The notes under the pieces are model-generated. The model was not told the DNA's origin. It did no database searches and saw nothing but the letters and a program-made list of their open reading frames with translations. A stretch of 12,829 bases of DNA, taken from Streptococcus sp. UBA6071. Its GTDB lineage: Bacteria; Bacillota; Bacilli; Lactobacillales; Streptococcaceae. The position numbers and the translations under genes were made by a program. The stretch's first letter is position 1. The number at the start of each line of letters is the position of its first letter. The stretch covers positions 14,778-27,606 of the forward strand of contig DIXV01000073.1 of assembly GCA_002436115.1 (NCBI GenBank), given 5' to 3'. This document shows positions 1 to 8,323 of this stretch, one piece after another.

Positions 1-955
1 CTTGGTGTTGACGAGCTAAGTTAGCAACTCCTATCGGAACTTTACCTGCTAAACTTTGATCGTCCAATCGCCCTTCCCCTGTTATCACCAAATCTGCTTC
101 TTTCAACGCTTCGGAGAAATGCGCTAAGGTAAGCAAGGTTTCAATTCCCGGCTGAATAGAGGCGCCAAGAAAGAAAGACAAACCTGCCCCCATACCTCCT
201 GCTGCACCTCCAAAGGGGAGAGCTTTGAGATTGATACCGTAATCTCTTTCTATTTTATCAGCCACTTCTGATAGTGCGTCATCCAAAAAGACAATCGTTT
301 CTGAACTTGCCCCTTTTTGTGGACCAAAAATGTAACTGGCTCCTTGCGGTCCACAGAGAGGATTCGACACATCTGCCAAAAGGGTAATCGAAACGGTGGA
401 CAAGCGCTCATCTATCCCTGTTAAATCAAAAGCTTCAATCTCCTTAAAGTGAACTGGTAGCGGAGGCAAGGGGTTACCAGCTTTATCAAGGAAGCGAACA
501 CCTAAGGCGGAAGCAATTCCCAACCCCATATCATTGGTAGCTGAACCACCTAGACCTAAGAAAATCTCAGAAACTCCTTGTTCCAAAGCATCTCGAATCA
601 ATTGCCCTGTTCCAAAAGAGGAAAGTTGTAAGATATCAGAAGTAGAGCTCGTCACTTTAGTCAAACCCGTAGCTTCTGCAACTTCTAAAACAGCAAAATG
701 GCCATCTTGACTGATAAAGTAGTGGGCCAAAATTTTCTGGCCATCTGGACTTAAGGCCTCAACTTGACGTTGTCTTCCCGAGCTATTTTCTGCAAAAGCT
801 TCTACTGTCCCTTCTCCGCCATCTGCAACCGCAAAAACCTTGATGTCAGCATTCGGAAGAACCATCCTGATCCCTTTTGCTAGTGCTTGTCCAACCTCAA
901 GGGAAGTAGCACTCCCCTTAAAAGAATCCGAGGCAATTAAAATTTTATCTGACAT
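1..955 (-). CDS. Glycerate kinase, type 1 (GlxK/GarK family), 3' end cut by window edge
   Basis: This is predicted to phosphorylate D-glycerate with ATP in the cytosol, feeding lower glycolysis. The reading frame is open from an ATG at 953-955 to base 1, giving 318 complete codons; the family is usually about 380 residues, so roughly the last 60 are outside. Visible family marks are an N-terminal MSDKILIASDSFKGS, a Gly-rich VADGGEGTVEAF stretch, GLGGSATNDMGLG in the middle, and TGEGRLDDQSLAGK near the visible end. The start is supported by a purine-rich ribosome site (GGAGAGGAGAAGG) directly upstream. It lies 136 bases downstream of the membrane-protein gene on the same strand, so it may be a separate transcript; a TTGACA-like hexamer lies in that gap but without a convincing -10. 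Which of the 2- or 3-phosphoglycerate products is made cannot be read from the sequence. Confidence 0.9.
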   Translation of the reverse strand, partial: MSDKILIASDSFKGSATSLEVGQALAKGIRMVLPNADIKVFAVADGGEGTVEAFAENSSGRQRQVEALSPDGQKILAHYFISQDGHFAVLEVAEATGLTKVTSSTSDILQLSSFGTGQLIRDALEQGVSEIFLGLGGSATNDMGLGIASALGVRFLDKAGNPLPPLPVHFKEIEAFDLTGIDERLSTVSITLLADVSNPLCGPQGASYIFGPQKGASSETIVFLDDALSEVADKIERDYGINLKALPFGGAAGGMGAGLSFFLGASIQPGIETLLTLAHFSEALKEADLVITGEGRLDDQSLAGKVPIGVANLARQHQ

Positions 956-1091
956 CGCCTTCTCCTCTCCTAGTAGACACAAAACACCCTTGTTTCTATG
1001 CCTTAACCATTGCATTGCCATCACTGATGAACATGCTTTTTTGATTTGTCAAAATACTTTACTTCTTATTTCAGGTTGTCTGAGTTGATGC

Positions 1092-1436
1092 CTAATCTTT
1101 TTTAAAGAAGTAAACAACCGATCGCATGCCTAAACCAAGCAATTGACCAATAAACACTATAAAAAGATAGAGAAATACTTCTGTTGCTGTTGATTGTTTG
1201 GTCAAATAAGTATACGCAACCCCTGGAAGCAAGATCACCAGAACAGTGAGTGTATATTGCCACTTGAATCCCCTATAACAAGTAAATAGGAAAGCTAGAA
1301 ACAAAAGAGAAACCGGAAGGAAGGCAATAAGATAGACAAATAGGTTGCTCGATTCTTGGGACATCAAAATATATAAGGCAAGTATGACTATTAGATTAAC
1401 TAATAAGGGGATCCAATTTTTTCGTAAAAATGCCAT
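1092..1436 (-). CDS. Small four-helix membrane protein behind gshF, function unknown
   Basis: I do not recognise this 114-residue protein. It is very hydrophobic, with four likely membrane segments at about residues 8-27, 32-53, 60-78 and 85-107, short loops, and charged ends (MAFLRKNW at the start, YFFKKD at the end). No signal peptidase site, cysteine pair or catalytic motif is visible. The ATG at 1434-1436 follows an AGGAAGAAG ribosome site. The start lies 16 bases after the gshF stop, so the two genes are very probably co-transcribed, and the ribosome site falls inside that gap. The context suggests a role near glutathione or redox metabolism, or membrane transport, but this is guilt by association only. 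Confidence 0.75.
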   Translation of the reverse strand: MAFLRKNWIPLLVNLIVILALYILMSQESSNLFVYLIAFLPVSLLFLAFLFTCYRGFKWQYTLTVLVILLPGVAYTYLTKQSTATEVFLYLFIVFIGQLLGLGMRSVVYFFKKD

Positions 1437-1452
1437 GTTTTCTTCTTCCTAT

Positions 1453-3711
1453 TCAATGTGTCCAAGGATACTCTGGATAGAGCATCTTGAGTATATCCCT
1501 GCTTAAACGACGAGACTTTCCAACTGCAGGGAAAATGTGCATCATCATCATGGGATTGAAATTAGCCTCAATGATGCCGTAACTCTCTTGACTGCAATCT
1601 GCTGGTTGCGTCAAGTCTGGAATAATTAAATCCACACCGCATACCTTAGCATACATAGCTCTTGCAATCTCAGCAGCTACTGCTTTATAAGAGGGGTGAA
1701 CTTGATCAGTCATATCAATAGAATCTCCACCTGTGCTGACATTGGAATTAGCCCGTAAGTAAACCGTCTCTCCCTTGGGAATGATGCTGTCAATCGTATA
1801 GCCTTGTTCCTTGAGTTGAAGGACTTCTAGTTCACCTAGTTCTATTGTCTTCAAGGGAGTAGCCTTAGCATCTCCTCTTAGAGGACTAACATTTTTCATG
1901 GCAACTAATTGCTTGACAGTTGATTTTCCATCTCCCCTAACATTAGCAGGCACACGTAGAAGTACTGCTTTTGTCTCACCATCCAGAACGAAGAACCGAT
2001 ATTCCGTCCCCTCAATGAAGTCTTCCACCATTACCTCACTGTCTTCCTTTAAGGCTAATTGGATAGCTTGAGTAAAGTCTTCTAATTGTTCAGTACCTTT
2101 AGGAAAAATACTTATCCCTAAACCATAATTCGTTGACTTAGGTTTGATAACAATCGCCTTACCTTTAACCAAGGGGAAAATGGTCTCTACTTCTGATACC
2201 TGTCGAAGTTGTAAACTGGCTGGTACTTTAAAACCGGAGGAAGCTAACACTTTCTTTGCAACCACCTTGTTTTCCATAATCAAAGGGGAAATATAGGAAT
2301 CATGACTTGTCATATTGCCGTTTTTGACATATTCAACATGCCCTTGGTAGGTTAGCTTAACAAACTGGTCATTTTCATCCAAAACCTCCAAGTGAAAGCC
2401 CTGTTGGATGGCATCTGCTAGAAATGCTTGAGTGGACAACTCCATTTTATCAAAGGCCTTTAGACCGAAAGGGCGATCAACCGCAGCAGCTTTATAGGAC
2501 TTGGCGAGTTGTAAGCCCAACTTTTCCATGCTTCCAGCCTCTTCATAAGCTTTCCACAATCTACCTCCCAGTGTTTGGCTAGGGTCTTTTAATTGGTAGG
2601 CTTTTTCAGCAATCAGTTTTCGATCGTCAGGTGGCAAGCCCAATGACTCTGCCATTTCTGAAAACTCCTCAAACAATTCCTGAGCTTCCTTCAAGTCATG
2701 AGGAGGGGTTAGGGGATGATTCAGCGCCTCAATCTCACTTTTTTTCTGACCAATGTCATGGCTTTTATGTGGTTCCTTCTCATCTAACCAAATCATCAGA
2801 AGGAGGAAAAGATGAATAAAGCGAGCATCTTCTTGACTAATGCCATAGGGTGCAAAGGGATTCAGGTCAAAGAGGCGAAATTCTAAATAGTGAATCCCCT
2901 TGTCAATCAGATCTGAAGCTGCTTTCCCTCCTCGAAACCGAACACTGGTATAGAGTTCTTTTTCTGCAATCAATTCTCCCTGATTCACCAATTGACGGAG
3001 ATCCTTGACATAGTCGGATAGACTAGCAAAGCTAACATTCACGTGGTCATCATTAACATAGCCGTATTGACTCGAACGGATAGATCTAACAGGTCTTGTT
3101 AATCTTTTTCCTTCCTGAAAGTAAGCCTCTGGTGCTAAAGGTGAGGCTCCAAAAAGATAGACTAAAAGCCATTGGTATCGTAAAAACTGGCGAGCCAGTT
3201 TCATATACACTTGGTTTTGGATGTCTGCTAAGCACTGCCCTTCTTCTTTAAGTTCAGAGAAAAAAGCTTTGGAGAAGCCAAAGTTATAGTGAATCCCTGA
3301 AACCATTTGCTTATACTTCCCATACTTCGTTGTCAAGTATTCCCGATAGCGGGTATCTTCTTCTGCCATTTGTGCTTCTAAAATAGCATCTGGATCAGGC
3401 AAACTAGCTGGCATAGACATGGGCCATATCAGCTCATTTTCGGGAAGATGGCGAAGCGTCACTTCATGGATCGCCCCTAAAAAACGGATAGCTTCCATAC
3501 TACTATCTTTAATCGGTGAAATCAGTTCCAACTGACTTTCTGCAAAATCTGTCTGGATATAGGGGTGAAATAATCGGCTACCAAATGCGTCAGGGTGCTT
3601 TGACCTACTCATTTCGCCGCTTTCCGTCACACGTTGACCTTCTTTTTCAATCCCAAATGTTGCCTGTGTAAACAGCCCCTTCAGGTGTTTCTTTAAAATA
3701 GTGTCTCTCAT
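1453..3711 (-). CDS. gshF: Bifunctional glutamate-cysteine ligase / glutathione synthetase (GshF, GshAB)
   Basis: It makes glutathione in two ATP-driven steps, joining glutamate to cysteine and then adding glycine, in one cytosolic fusion protein. The 752 residues match the family length of about 750. The N-terminal ligase half (about 1-350) shows FGIEKEG near residue 19, HPYIQTDFAESQLELI around 49-64 and EFRLFDLNPFAPYGI around 277-291. The C-terminal ATP-grasp half shows IVIKPKSTNYGLGISIF around 520-536, VEDFIEGTEYRFFVL around 562-576, CGVDLI around 691 and EANFNPMMMMH around 715-725. I chose the ATG at 3709-3711 because GTGAGG stands six bases upstream as ribosome site; an in-frame GTG at 3721-3723 would add four residues but has only a weak site. 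It heads a likely operon with the small membrane protein. Many streptococci that import glutathione lack this gene. Confidence 0.95.
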   Translation of the reverse strand: MRDTILKKHLKGLFTQATFGIEKEGQRVTESGEMSRSKHPDAFGSRLFHPYIQTDFAESQLELISPIKDSSMEAIRFLGAIHEVTLRHLPENELIWPMSMPASLPDPDAILEAQMAEEDTRYREYLTTKYGKYKQMVSGIHYNFGFSKAFFSELKEEGQCLADIQNQVYMKLARQFLRYQWLLVYLFGASPLAPEAYFQEGKRLTRPVRSIRSSQYGYVNDDHVNVSFASLSDYVKDLRQLVNQGELIAEKELYTSVRFRGGKAASDLIDKGIHYLEFRLFDLNPFAPYGISQEDARFIHLFLLLMIWLDEKEPHKSHDIGQKKSEIEALNHPLTPPHDLKEAQELFEEFSEMAESLGLPPDDRKLIAEKAYQLKDPSQTLGGRLWKAYEEAGSMEKLGLQLAKSYKAAAVDRPFGLKAFDKMELSTQAFLADAIQQGFHLEVLDENDQFVKLTYQGHVEYVKNGNMTSHDSYISPLIMENKVVAKKVLASSGFKVPASLQLRQVSEVETIFPLVKGKAIVIKPKSTNYGLGISIFPKGTEQLEDFTQAIQLALKEDSEVMVEDFIEGTEYRFFVLDGETKAVLLRVPANVRGDGKSTVKQLVAMKNVSPLRGDAKATPLKTIELGELEVLQLKEQGYTIDSIIPKGETVYLRANSNVSTGGDSIDMTDQVHPSYKAVAAEIARAMYAKVCGVDLIIPDLTQPADCSQESYGIIEANFNPMMMMHIFPAVGKSRRLSRDILKMLYPEYPWTH

Positions 3712-3744
3712 TTCTTGCCTCACATAAATTCTATCTTTAACTTA

Positions 3745-3776
3745 CCAAAAATTTTAGGATTTATCAAAAATTTTTG
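3745..3776. repeat. Two AT-rich palindromes 19 bases apart upstream of gshF (candidate operator)
   Basis: CAAAAATTTTTG (3765-3776) is a perfect 12-base palindrome. CCAAAAATTTTAGG (3745-3758) is a near-perfect one. Their centres are 19 bases apart, close to two helical turns, and read on the minus strand they form an imperfect 19-base tandem repeat (about 15 of 19 alike). They overlap the putative gshF promoter, which fits a regulator binding as two dimers. They do not match the CodY consensus (AATTTTCWGAAAATT) or a PerR box. Confidence 0.45.
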
Positions 3777-3778
3777 AA
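3751..3778 (-). promoter_or_regulatory. Putative gshF promoter
   Basis: Read on the minus strand: TTCAAA (3773-3778) as a weak -35, a 16-base spacer, and TAAAAT (3751-3756) as -10. This leaves a leader of about 35-40 bases before the ATG. Only moderate matches; it overlaps the palindrome pair. Confidence 0.35.
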
Positions 3779-4001
3779 CGAATTGGACTAATATTTATCT
3801 ATGGGAACAAAAAATCCTTTACCTAAGAGATAAGTTTTCGGAAGACAATGATATTGGAACAGCTAAACCGACCTGTTGTCAATCTATATTACTAGCCTTC
3901 TCAGCCCTTCTACATCTTTTCTTTCCCATCCCTTCTTTTTTCTAAAAGCACATTTCTTCAAGCAAAATAGTTGCAAAGTCCTACCATCTGATGTATTGAA
4001 T

Positions 4002-4030
4002 CTGTTATTTTTAAAGAAATATGCTATGAT
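4002..4030 (+). promoter_or_regulatory. Promoter of the nitroreductase gene (extended -10)
   Basis: TGC followed by TATGAT (TG at 4022-4023, hexamer 4025-4030) is an extended -10. A weak -35, CTGTTA, lies at 4002-4007 with a 17-base spacer. The expected start near 4037 gives a leader of about 45 bases up to the ATG at 4083. Confidence 0.55.
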
Positions 4031-4082
4031 AAGAGGAGAAAATGACTCTTATTGGAGTCTTAATTAATAAAGGGAGGCTAAC

Positions 4083-4751
4083 ATGTCTAAGGAAGATATT
4101 CAAAAACAAGTCCGTCAAGCCTTTGATCGTCGTGTGTCGGTTAGAGTTTATAACGGGGAGAAAATCCCTCGTGAGGATATGGAATTTATTTTAGATACTG
4201 CTTGGCTGAGTCCATCTTCTATCGGCCTTGAAGGTTGGCGTTTTGTTGTTCTCGAAAAGGAACAGGTCAAAAAAGACTTGAAAGAAGTCGCTTGGGGAGC
4301 ACAGGCACAACTGGATACTGCCAGTCATTTTGTGCTACTGCTTGCAGAAAAAAATGTTCGCTACGACTCAGAAGCAATCCGACAAAGCCTCACCCGTCGT
4401 GGGTTGACCAAAGAAGATGACCTAAACAGTCGTCTAGCGCTTTATCAGTCTTTTCAAGAAAAAAATATGAAGATTGCCGACAATCCTCGTGCCCTTTGGG
4501 ACTGGGCTGCCAAGCAAACCTATATCGCCATGGGAAACATGATGACAGCAGCTGCTATGATTGGCATCGACACATGTCCTATTGAAGGATTTGACTACGA
4601 CGCTGCCAATCAAATTTTAAGCCAACATAAAGTCATTAACCCTGAAAAAGAAGCTATTGCTAGTATGCTTTCCTTTGGCTACCGACTCAAGGAGCCTAAA
4701 CATCCTCGGAGCCGTAAGTCTCGTGAAGAAGTCATTACTTGGGAGACCTAG
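4083..4751 (+). CDS. NAD(P)H-dependent nitroreductase family flavoprotein
   Basis: This 222-residue cytosolic protein belongs to the FMN-binding nitroreductase fold (NfsB-like), which passes electrons from NAD(P)H to nitro compounds, quinones or similar acceptors; the natural substrate is unknown. Family marks are FDRRVSVRVYNGEKI (about 14-28, the FMN-phosphate arginines), SPSSIGLEGWRFVVL (about 43-57), the MGNMMTAAAMIGIDTCPIEGF helix and loop in the C-terminal half, and the closing FGYRLKEPKHPRSRKSREEV. Length is normal for the family. AGGGAGG five bases before the ATG fixes the start. It is transcribed alone from its own extended -10 promoter, divergent from gshF, and ends at a long hairpin shared with smpB. 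The placement beside gshF suggests a shared redox theme but proves nothing. Confidence 0.9.
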   Translation: MSKEDIQKQVRQAFDRRVSVRVYNGEKIPREDMEFILDTAWLSPSSIGLEGWRFVVLEKEQVKKDLKEVAWGAQAQLDTASHFVLLLAEKNVRYDSEAIRQSLTRRGLTKEDDLNSRLALYQSFQEKNMKIADNPRALWDWAAKQTYIAMGNMMTAAAMIGIDTCPIEGFDYDAANQILSQHKVINPEKEAIASMLSFGYRLKEPKHPRSRKSREEVITWET

Positions 4752-4824
4752 GCTACTGCTAATGAAGTATAGCTTCAACGAATCTTGCCAACATTTAAGC
4801 TATTTAACCTCTCTCAATGCCTAG

Positions 4825-4867
4825 AAAAGAGTCTTATCCTGTAAAACATACAGAATAAGGCTCTTTT
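4825..4867. terminator. Bidirectional terminator between the nitroreductase and smpB
   Basis: Arms 4825-4842 and 4850-4867 pair over 18 positions (one G-T wobble, one mismatch) around the 7-base loop AAAACAT. The outer AAAAGAG/CTCTTTT gives a U-run on either strand. It sits between two convergent genes, so it probably stops transcription from both sides. Confidence 0.85.
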
Positions 4868-4894
4868 CATTTACTGCTAGGCCTTTATGCCAAT

Positions 4895-5362
4895 CTATCT
4901 TCCATTAAAGCTCTTCATCTGTCGTTGAAGGGCTCTGTCCTGCTCACGACGTTTGAGTGTCTCGCGTTTGTCATAATCGTGCTTTCCTTTAGCCAACCCA
5001 AGGAGAACTTTGGCAAACCCATTTTTGATGTAGACTTTTAGTGGAATTAAGGTCATGCCTGTTCCTTTGAGCTCGTTAGCCAGCTTTTCAATCTCACGTT
5101 TTTTGAGGAGGAGTTTTCGTGTGCGATCTGGATCTTGGTTCCAGATGTTCCCCTGCTCAAAGGGAGAAATGTGCACATTGACCAGCCAAGCTTGACCATT
5201 TTTAAGTTGGGCATAGCCATCCTTAAGTTGGATTCGAGCTAATCGGATGCTTTTTATTTCTGTCCCAGTTAGCACTATGCCTGCCTCAATAGTATCTACA
5301 ATGGTGTAGTCATGTCTGGCTTTTTTATTTTGTGCGACGACCTTGCCCTCGCCCTTTACCAT
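4895..5362 (-). CDS. smpB: SsrA-binding protein SmpB
   Basis: SmpB binds tmRNA and brings it to stalled ribosomes for trans-translation, rescuing the ribosome and tagging the unfinished peptide. The 155 residues match the family length. Conserved segments are [10 protein letters not shown] (12-21), [15 protein letters not shown] (26-40), HISPFEQGN and the C-terminal [18 protein letters not shown] tail that reaches into the decoding centre. The ATG at 5360-5362 is preceded by a strong AAGGAGG, eight bases away; the open frame continues upstream to 5512 but that part is not SmpB-like and lies over rnr. The first 38 bases overlap the end of rnr, so the ribosome site lies inside the rnr coding sequence and the two genes may be translationally coupled. 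It is the last gene of the cluster. Confidence 0.97.
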   Translation of the reverse strand: MVKGEGKVVAQNKKARHDYTIVDTIEAGIVLTGTEIKSIRLARIQLKDGYAQLKNGQAWLVNVHISPFEQGNIWNQDPDRTRKLLLKKREIEKLANELKGTGMTLIPLKVYIKNGFAKVLLGLAKGKHDYDKRETLKRREQDRALQRQMKSFNGR

Positions 5363-7634
5363 GCTTTTTACCTCCTTTTTGTGCTGTCTTAGCAGTCGCC
5401 TTATAGAAAGGCGTTTTTCCTTTCGTCTTTTTCTTATTTGGCGATTGTCTTGTGTCTTGTGAACGGGATTTCTTGGATGAATGGCTCCTTTTTTCAATGA
5501 CATCAAAGTCACTGGCTAAGTAGTCAAAATCAATTTCTCCTGTTGCCTTATCCGATCGGGTTAATACCACTTTGATTTGTTGACCGACACGGAAGACTTT
5601 ACCTGATTTCTCCCCTTGAAGCGTTAATGTCCGTTCATTATAGACATAAAATTCAGGCAAGCGTGTTACATGGATCAAACCTTCAATTGTATTAGGAAGC
5701 TCTACGAAGATGCCAAATTTAACAACACTGGAAATTATCCCCTCAAACTCTTCACCAATGTGCTTTTCCATATATTCAGCCTTCTTCATAGCTTCAACCA
5801 TACGCTCTGCATCAACAGCACGACGTTCGAGAGTTGAAGAAGAGCTAGCTATATCTGGGATAGTCTTAGCGAAATGCTCCACCTTCTCATCTGTTATTTG
5901 GTCATATTCTCGAATAAGACGATGAACCAATAAATCTGGATACCTCCGAATAGGACTTGTAAAATGCGTATAAAAGTCTGCCGCAAGACCGTAGTGCCCG
6001 TGGTTATGCTCAGAATAGCGAGCCTGTTGCATGGAGCGTAGTAACATCATGGACAGGACTTCGCTCCCAGGTTGACCCTCAATTTTCTTCATAAAATCTT
6101 GTAAGGCTGATTGACTGACCTTGCTGGCTGTCCCTTTGATTTTAACCCCAAAAATACTGGCATAATCCATAAAAGTCTGAAGCTTTTCCGATTTGGGCTC
6201 TTCATGAATACGATAGATAAAAGGTAACTGACGCTTAGCAAAATGCTTGGCAACACACTCATTAGCCGCCAACATAAAGGACTCTATCATTCGTTCAGCA
6301 ATGCCACGACTGCGTACCTGAATGTCCACCGGTAAGCCTTTTGCATTAACTAAAATTTTGGCTTCGCTCGTGTCGAAATTCAAAGACCCACGCTTTTCCC
6401 GCATGGCTTCCAAAATGCGATGCAGATTTGCCATGTGACGGATACTAGGTTCTATCTTGTCATATTTTACCCGTAATTCCTCATCGCCTGCCAATAAAGC
6501 ATTGACATCACTATAAGTCATACGAAAGGCCGTGTTTATAACCGTTTGAGTAATCTGGTATTGGACTAATCGTCCCTGCTTATCAATCTCCATAAGAGCT
6601 GATTGGGTCAAGCGATCACAATTAGGATTTAAGGAGCAAATGCCATTTGATAACCGTTCTGGCAACATCGGCACAACACGATCCGTCACATAAACAGAAG
6701 TCCCTCTTGATACCGCTTCTCGGTCAAGTGCAGACCCTTCTGTCACGTAATAGGAAACATCCGCAATATGAACACCAAGTTCAACATTTCCGTTATCTAA
6801 GGGCTTGATGTGGACGGCGTCATCCAAATCCTTGGCATCAGATCCATCAATGGTGAAAGTCAGCTCCTCACGTAGATCAACACGCCCTATCAGATCCTCT
6901 GCTGATGGAAGATCAGAAATAGCCTGTGCTTCAGCTAAAACGTCCGCTGGAAACTCCCAAACAATATCCATGGACTCTAGAACCTCTAGAACATCAATGC
7001 CTACATCATCTTGATGACCGACAATAGCACGAACACTGGCCACAAAATAGTCATGGTGCCGTGTCGGGTACTTCTCAATCGCTACCTTAACAATCTCTGT
7101 TCCTTCAAGGACGACAGGTTCTTTACGGACGTAAATCTTCTGCTGAATTTTAGGATTTCGACTTCTAATGTATCCTGCATACTTAGGTTTTTCATCATCC
7201 AGAATGAGTTTGCCTACTGCTACTTTAAAAGGATGATCCAAAATATCTACAATACGAGCCTCTGCTGCTGTTCCCGAAAGACGATCAGCAGGTTTGGTGA
7301 TTACTACAGCAACCTTGTCGCCATCAATAGCATAGCCCACATCATTTCGTCCAACAAAAAGATCCTCCTCTTCACCTTCCAAACTTACAAAGCCAAACCC
7401 TTTCTTATGGGCGTGAAAAACCCCTGGTACAGTCAGTACCTTCTCTTTCTTTTTTCTTCTTAGCGAGATATTTCCATCATTACTAAACTTCAGGAGTCTT
7501 TTAGACTCCATTTTGGAAATAGCCTTAACTACGTTTTTAAACTCCTCGGCTGAAGTTATTTCAAGACGCATTGCCAAGTCACTCATAGAGATTTGCTCGT
7601 GCGTCTCTAATACTTCTAATATTTGTTCTTTCAT
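5325..7634 (-). CDS. rnr: Ribonuclease R (VacB family 3'-5' exoribonuclease)
   Basis: RNase R degrades structured RNA from the 3' end and works with tmRNA-SmpB to remove non-stop mRNAs. The 769 residues show the standard order: N-terminal winged-helix-like segment (about 1-60), two cold-shock/OB domains (about 65-225), the RNB catalytic domain (about 250-575), an S1 domain (about 628-710) and a Lys/Arg-rich tail. The catalytic motif [12 protein letters not shown] carries the four Mg-binding aspartates at 263, 269, 271 and 272, matching the E. coli spacing; [15 protein letters not shown] lies at 558-572. The start ATG has only a weak site (AAGAAAGAG). It overlaps smpB by 38 bases. The basic tail, which spans the overlap, is the least conserved part. 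Confidence 0.97.
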   Translation of the reverse strand: MKEQILEVLETHEQISMSDLAMRLEITSAEEFKNVVKAISKMESKRLLKFSNDGNISLRRKKKEKVLTVPGVFHAHKKGFGFVSLEGEEEDLFVGRNDVGYAIDGDKVAVVITKPADRLSGTAAEARIVDILDHPFKVAVGKLILDDEKPKYAGYIRSRNPKIQQKIYVRKEPVVLEGTEIVKVAIEKYPTRHHDYFVASVRAIVGHQDDVGIDVLEVLESMDIVWEFPADVLAEAQAISDLPSAEDLIGRVDLREELTFTIDGSDAKDLDDAVHIKPLDNGNVELGVHIADVSYYVTEGSALDREAVSRGTSVYVTDRVVPMLPERLSNGICSLNPNCDRLTQSALMEIDKQGRLVQYQITQTVINTAFRMTYSDVNALLAGDEELRVKYDKIEPSIRHMANLHRILEAMREKRGSLNFDTSEAKILVNAKGLPVDIQVRSRGIAERMIESFMLAANECVAKHFAKRQLPFIYRIHEEPKSEKLQTFMDYASIFGVKIKGTASKVSQSALQDFMKKIEGQPGSEVLSMMLLRSMQQARYSEHNHGHYGLAADFYTHFTSPIRRYPDLLVHRLIREYDQITDEKVEHFAKTIPDIASSSSTLERRAVDAERMVEAMKKAEYMEKHIGEEFEGIISSVVKFGIFVELPNTIEGLIHVTRLPEFYVYNERTLTLQGEKSGKVFRVGQQIKVVLTRSDKATGEIDFDYLASDFDVIEKRSHSSKKSRSQDTRQSPNKKKTKGKTPFYKATAKTAQKGGKKHGKGRGQGRRTK

Positions 7635-7733
7635 TTTTCTCTTTCTTCATGAGAACGCAAAGATAAGCTTCTCATTTTCTGATTTAACAGTTTTTATTTT
7701 CGGTTGACAGTCTACTTTTTCTCCAAATACAAA

Positions 7734-7781
7734 GATAGGGAGAGAATAGAACTGACTCAAGTTCCCTTTCCCTCCCTTATC
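7734..7781 (-). terminator. Long hairpin between secG and rnr (terminator or attenuator)
   Basis: On the minus strand a GATA-(A)-GGGAGGGAA arm pairs with TTCTCTCCC-TATC, with one G-U pair and one bulged A, and an inner GAACT/AGTTC stem closes the loop TGAGTC. The run after it, TTTGTATTTGG, is only moderately U-rich, so partial termination behind secG is more likely than full termination. It lies about 100 bases before the rnr start. Confidence 0.5.
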
Positions 7782-7822
7782 AGTATTCGTAAATGACCCG
7801 TTTGTCCTGTCATGGTCTATTT

Positions 7823-8056
7823 TTAACGACTTGATAGCAACTGCAAAAACAATGCGATAACTAAAAACAAAAAGACCAAAATAGCAGTCAAACGTTGCAT
7901 AACAGCCTCAAAGCCTCGTGCCTTAACACGCTCAAAAAGGGCACCAGAGCTAGCATCAAAAACATTTGACGATTGATTCTTAGTTGGTTGCATGAAAATA
8001 ACAATGACCACAAAGGCAGCTAGGATTACTAAAAGGGTTAATAATAATTGATACAT
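7823..8056 (-). CDS. secG: Preprotein translocase subunit SecG
   Basis: SecG is the small auxiliary subunit of the SecYEG channel in the cell membrane and assists SecA-driven export. The 77 residues have the usual two-helix layout: segment one about 3-21, a polar loop with QPTKNQSSNVFDASSG, and segment two about 56-74, with the family's RLTAIL lead into the second helix. The ATG at 8054-8056 follows an AGAAAGAG ribosome site. It starts 45 bases after the rpmG stop, with no promoter seen between, so both are probably transcribed from the rpmG promoter. Confidence 0.93.
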   Translation of the reverse strand: MYQLLLTLLVILAAFVVIVIFMQPTKNQSSNVFDASSGALFERVKARGFEAVMQRLTAILVFLFLVIALFLQLLSSR

Positions 8057-8101
8057 ATGTTTCTCTTTCTAAACTCAAGTCTCTCTATTCTAACACAAAA
8101 C

Positions 8102-8251
8102 TCACTTACTTTCAATATGTAAGGTAACTTTTCTTTCCTTTGGACAGAATTTTAGGACTTGAATTTTTTCAGGGTGATTTGTCTTATTTTTACTGGTCAC
8201 ATAATTCTTCTGAGCACAAATACTGCATTTAAGATTAATTTTGATACGCAC
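8102..8251 (-). CDS. rpmG: 50S ribosomal protein L33
   Basis: This 49-residue protein of the large ribosomal subunit begins with [20 protein letters not shown], then [12 protein letters not shown] and the closing [17 protein letters not shown]. The GTG is chosen because TTAGGA lies seven bases before it. A CxxC pair (residues 9 and 12) and a third cysteine (36) remain of a zinc ribbon; the position of a fourth cysteine holds glutamate (CPKE), as I recall for related Gram-positive L33 copies, so zinc binding is doubtful. It has its own extended -10 promoter and leads secG. In pneumococcus a multidrug transporter gene, pmrA, precedes it; here there is none. Confidence 0.93.
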   Translation of the reverse strand: MRIKINLKCSICAQKNYVTSKNKTNHPEKIQVLKFCPKERKVTLHIESK

Positions 8252-8284
8252 ACTGAATTCCTAACTGTTAAAGTACTTCCTCTG

Positions 8285-8293
8285 ATTATAACA
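8285..8293 (-). promoter_or_regulatory. Extended -10 promoter of rpmG-secG
   Basis: Read on the minus strand, TGTTATAAT is a perfect extended -10 (TGnTATAAT), about 34 bases before the rpmG GTG. No good -35 is visible. A small GCCAA/TTGGC hairpin (8302-8316) sits just upstream, over the -35 position. Confidence 0.65.
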
Positions 8294-8323
8294 TAATCAC
8301 AGCCAATCCGTTTGGCATCATAG

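Larger units (their letters stand above)
3712..4082. other. Divergent intergenic region between gshF and the nitroreductase
   Basis: These 371 bases hold the start regions of two divergent genes. The gshF side has the palindrome pair and a weak promoter (3745-3778). The nitroreductase side has an extended -10 at 4022-4030, a GACTC/GAGTC mini-hairpin (4045-4059) and the AGGGAGG ribosome site (4071-4077). Between about 3780 and 4000 I see pyrimidine-rich DNA with no convincing gene, RNA or repeat. Confidence 0.6.

Noticed and set aside
1039..1054. TTTTGA/TCAAAA inverted repeat containing TTGACA upstream of the glycerate kinase gene
   Set aside because: A TTGACA is present but no fitting -10 follows at 16-18 bases, and the 6-base AT-rich arms are common by chance.
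3876..4067. 63-codon open frame upstream of the nitroreductase
   Set aside because: No ribosome site, Ser/Phe/Leu-rich translation of pyrimidine-rich DNA, and it runs across the nitroreductase promoter.
4042..4218. Possible small frame starting at ATG 4042 after AGAGGAG, overlapping the nitroreductase start
   Set aside because: The predicted transcript start near 4037 leaves almost no leader for its ribosome site, and the frame is just an out-of-frame reading of the nitroreductase gene.
5363..5512. Upstream in-frame extension of smpB adding 50 residues
   Set aside because: It lies inside the rnr coding sequence, is low-complexity and basic, does not resemble SmpB, and the AAGGAGG site marks the internal ATG at 5362.
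7011..7463. 150-codon open frame on the plus strand antisense to rnr
   Set aside because: It lies wholly within rnr on the other strand, has no ribosome site or promoter and no protein-like pattern; rnr is certain from its domains.
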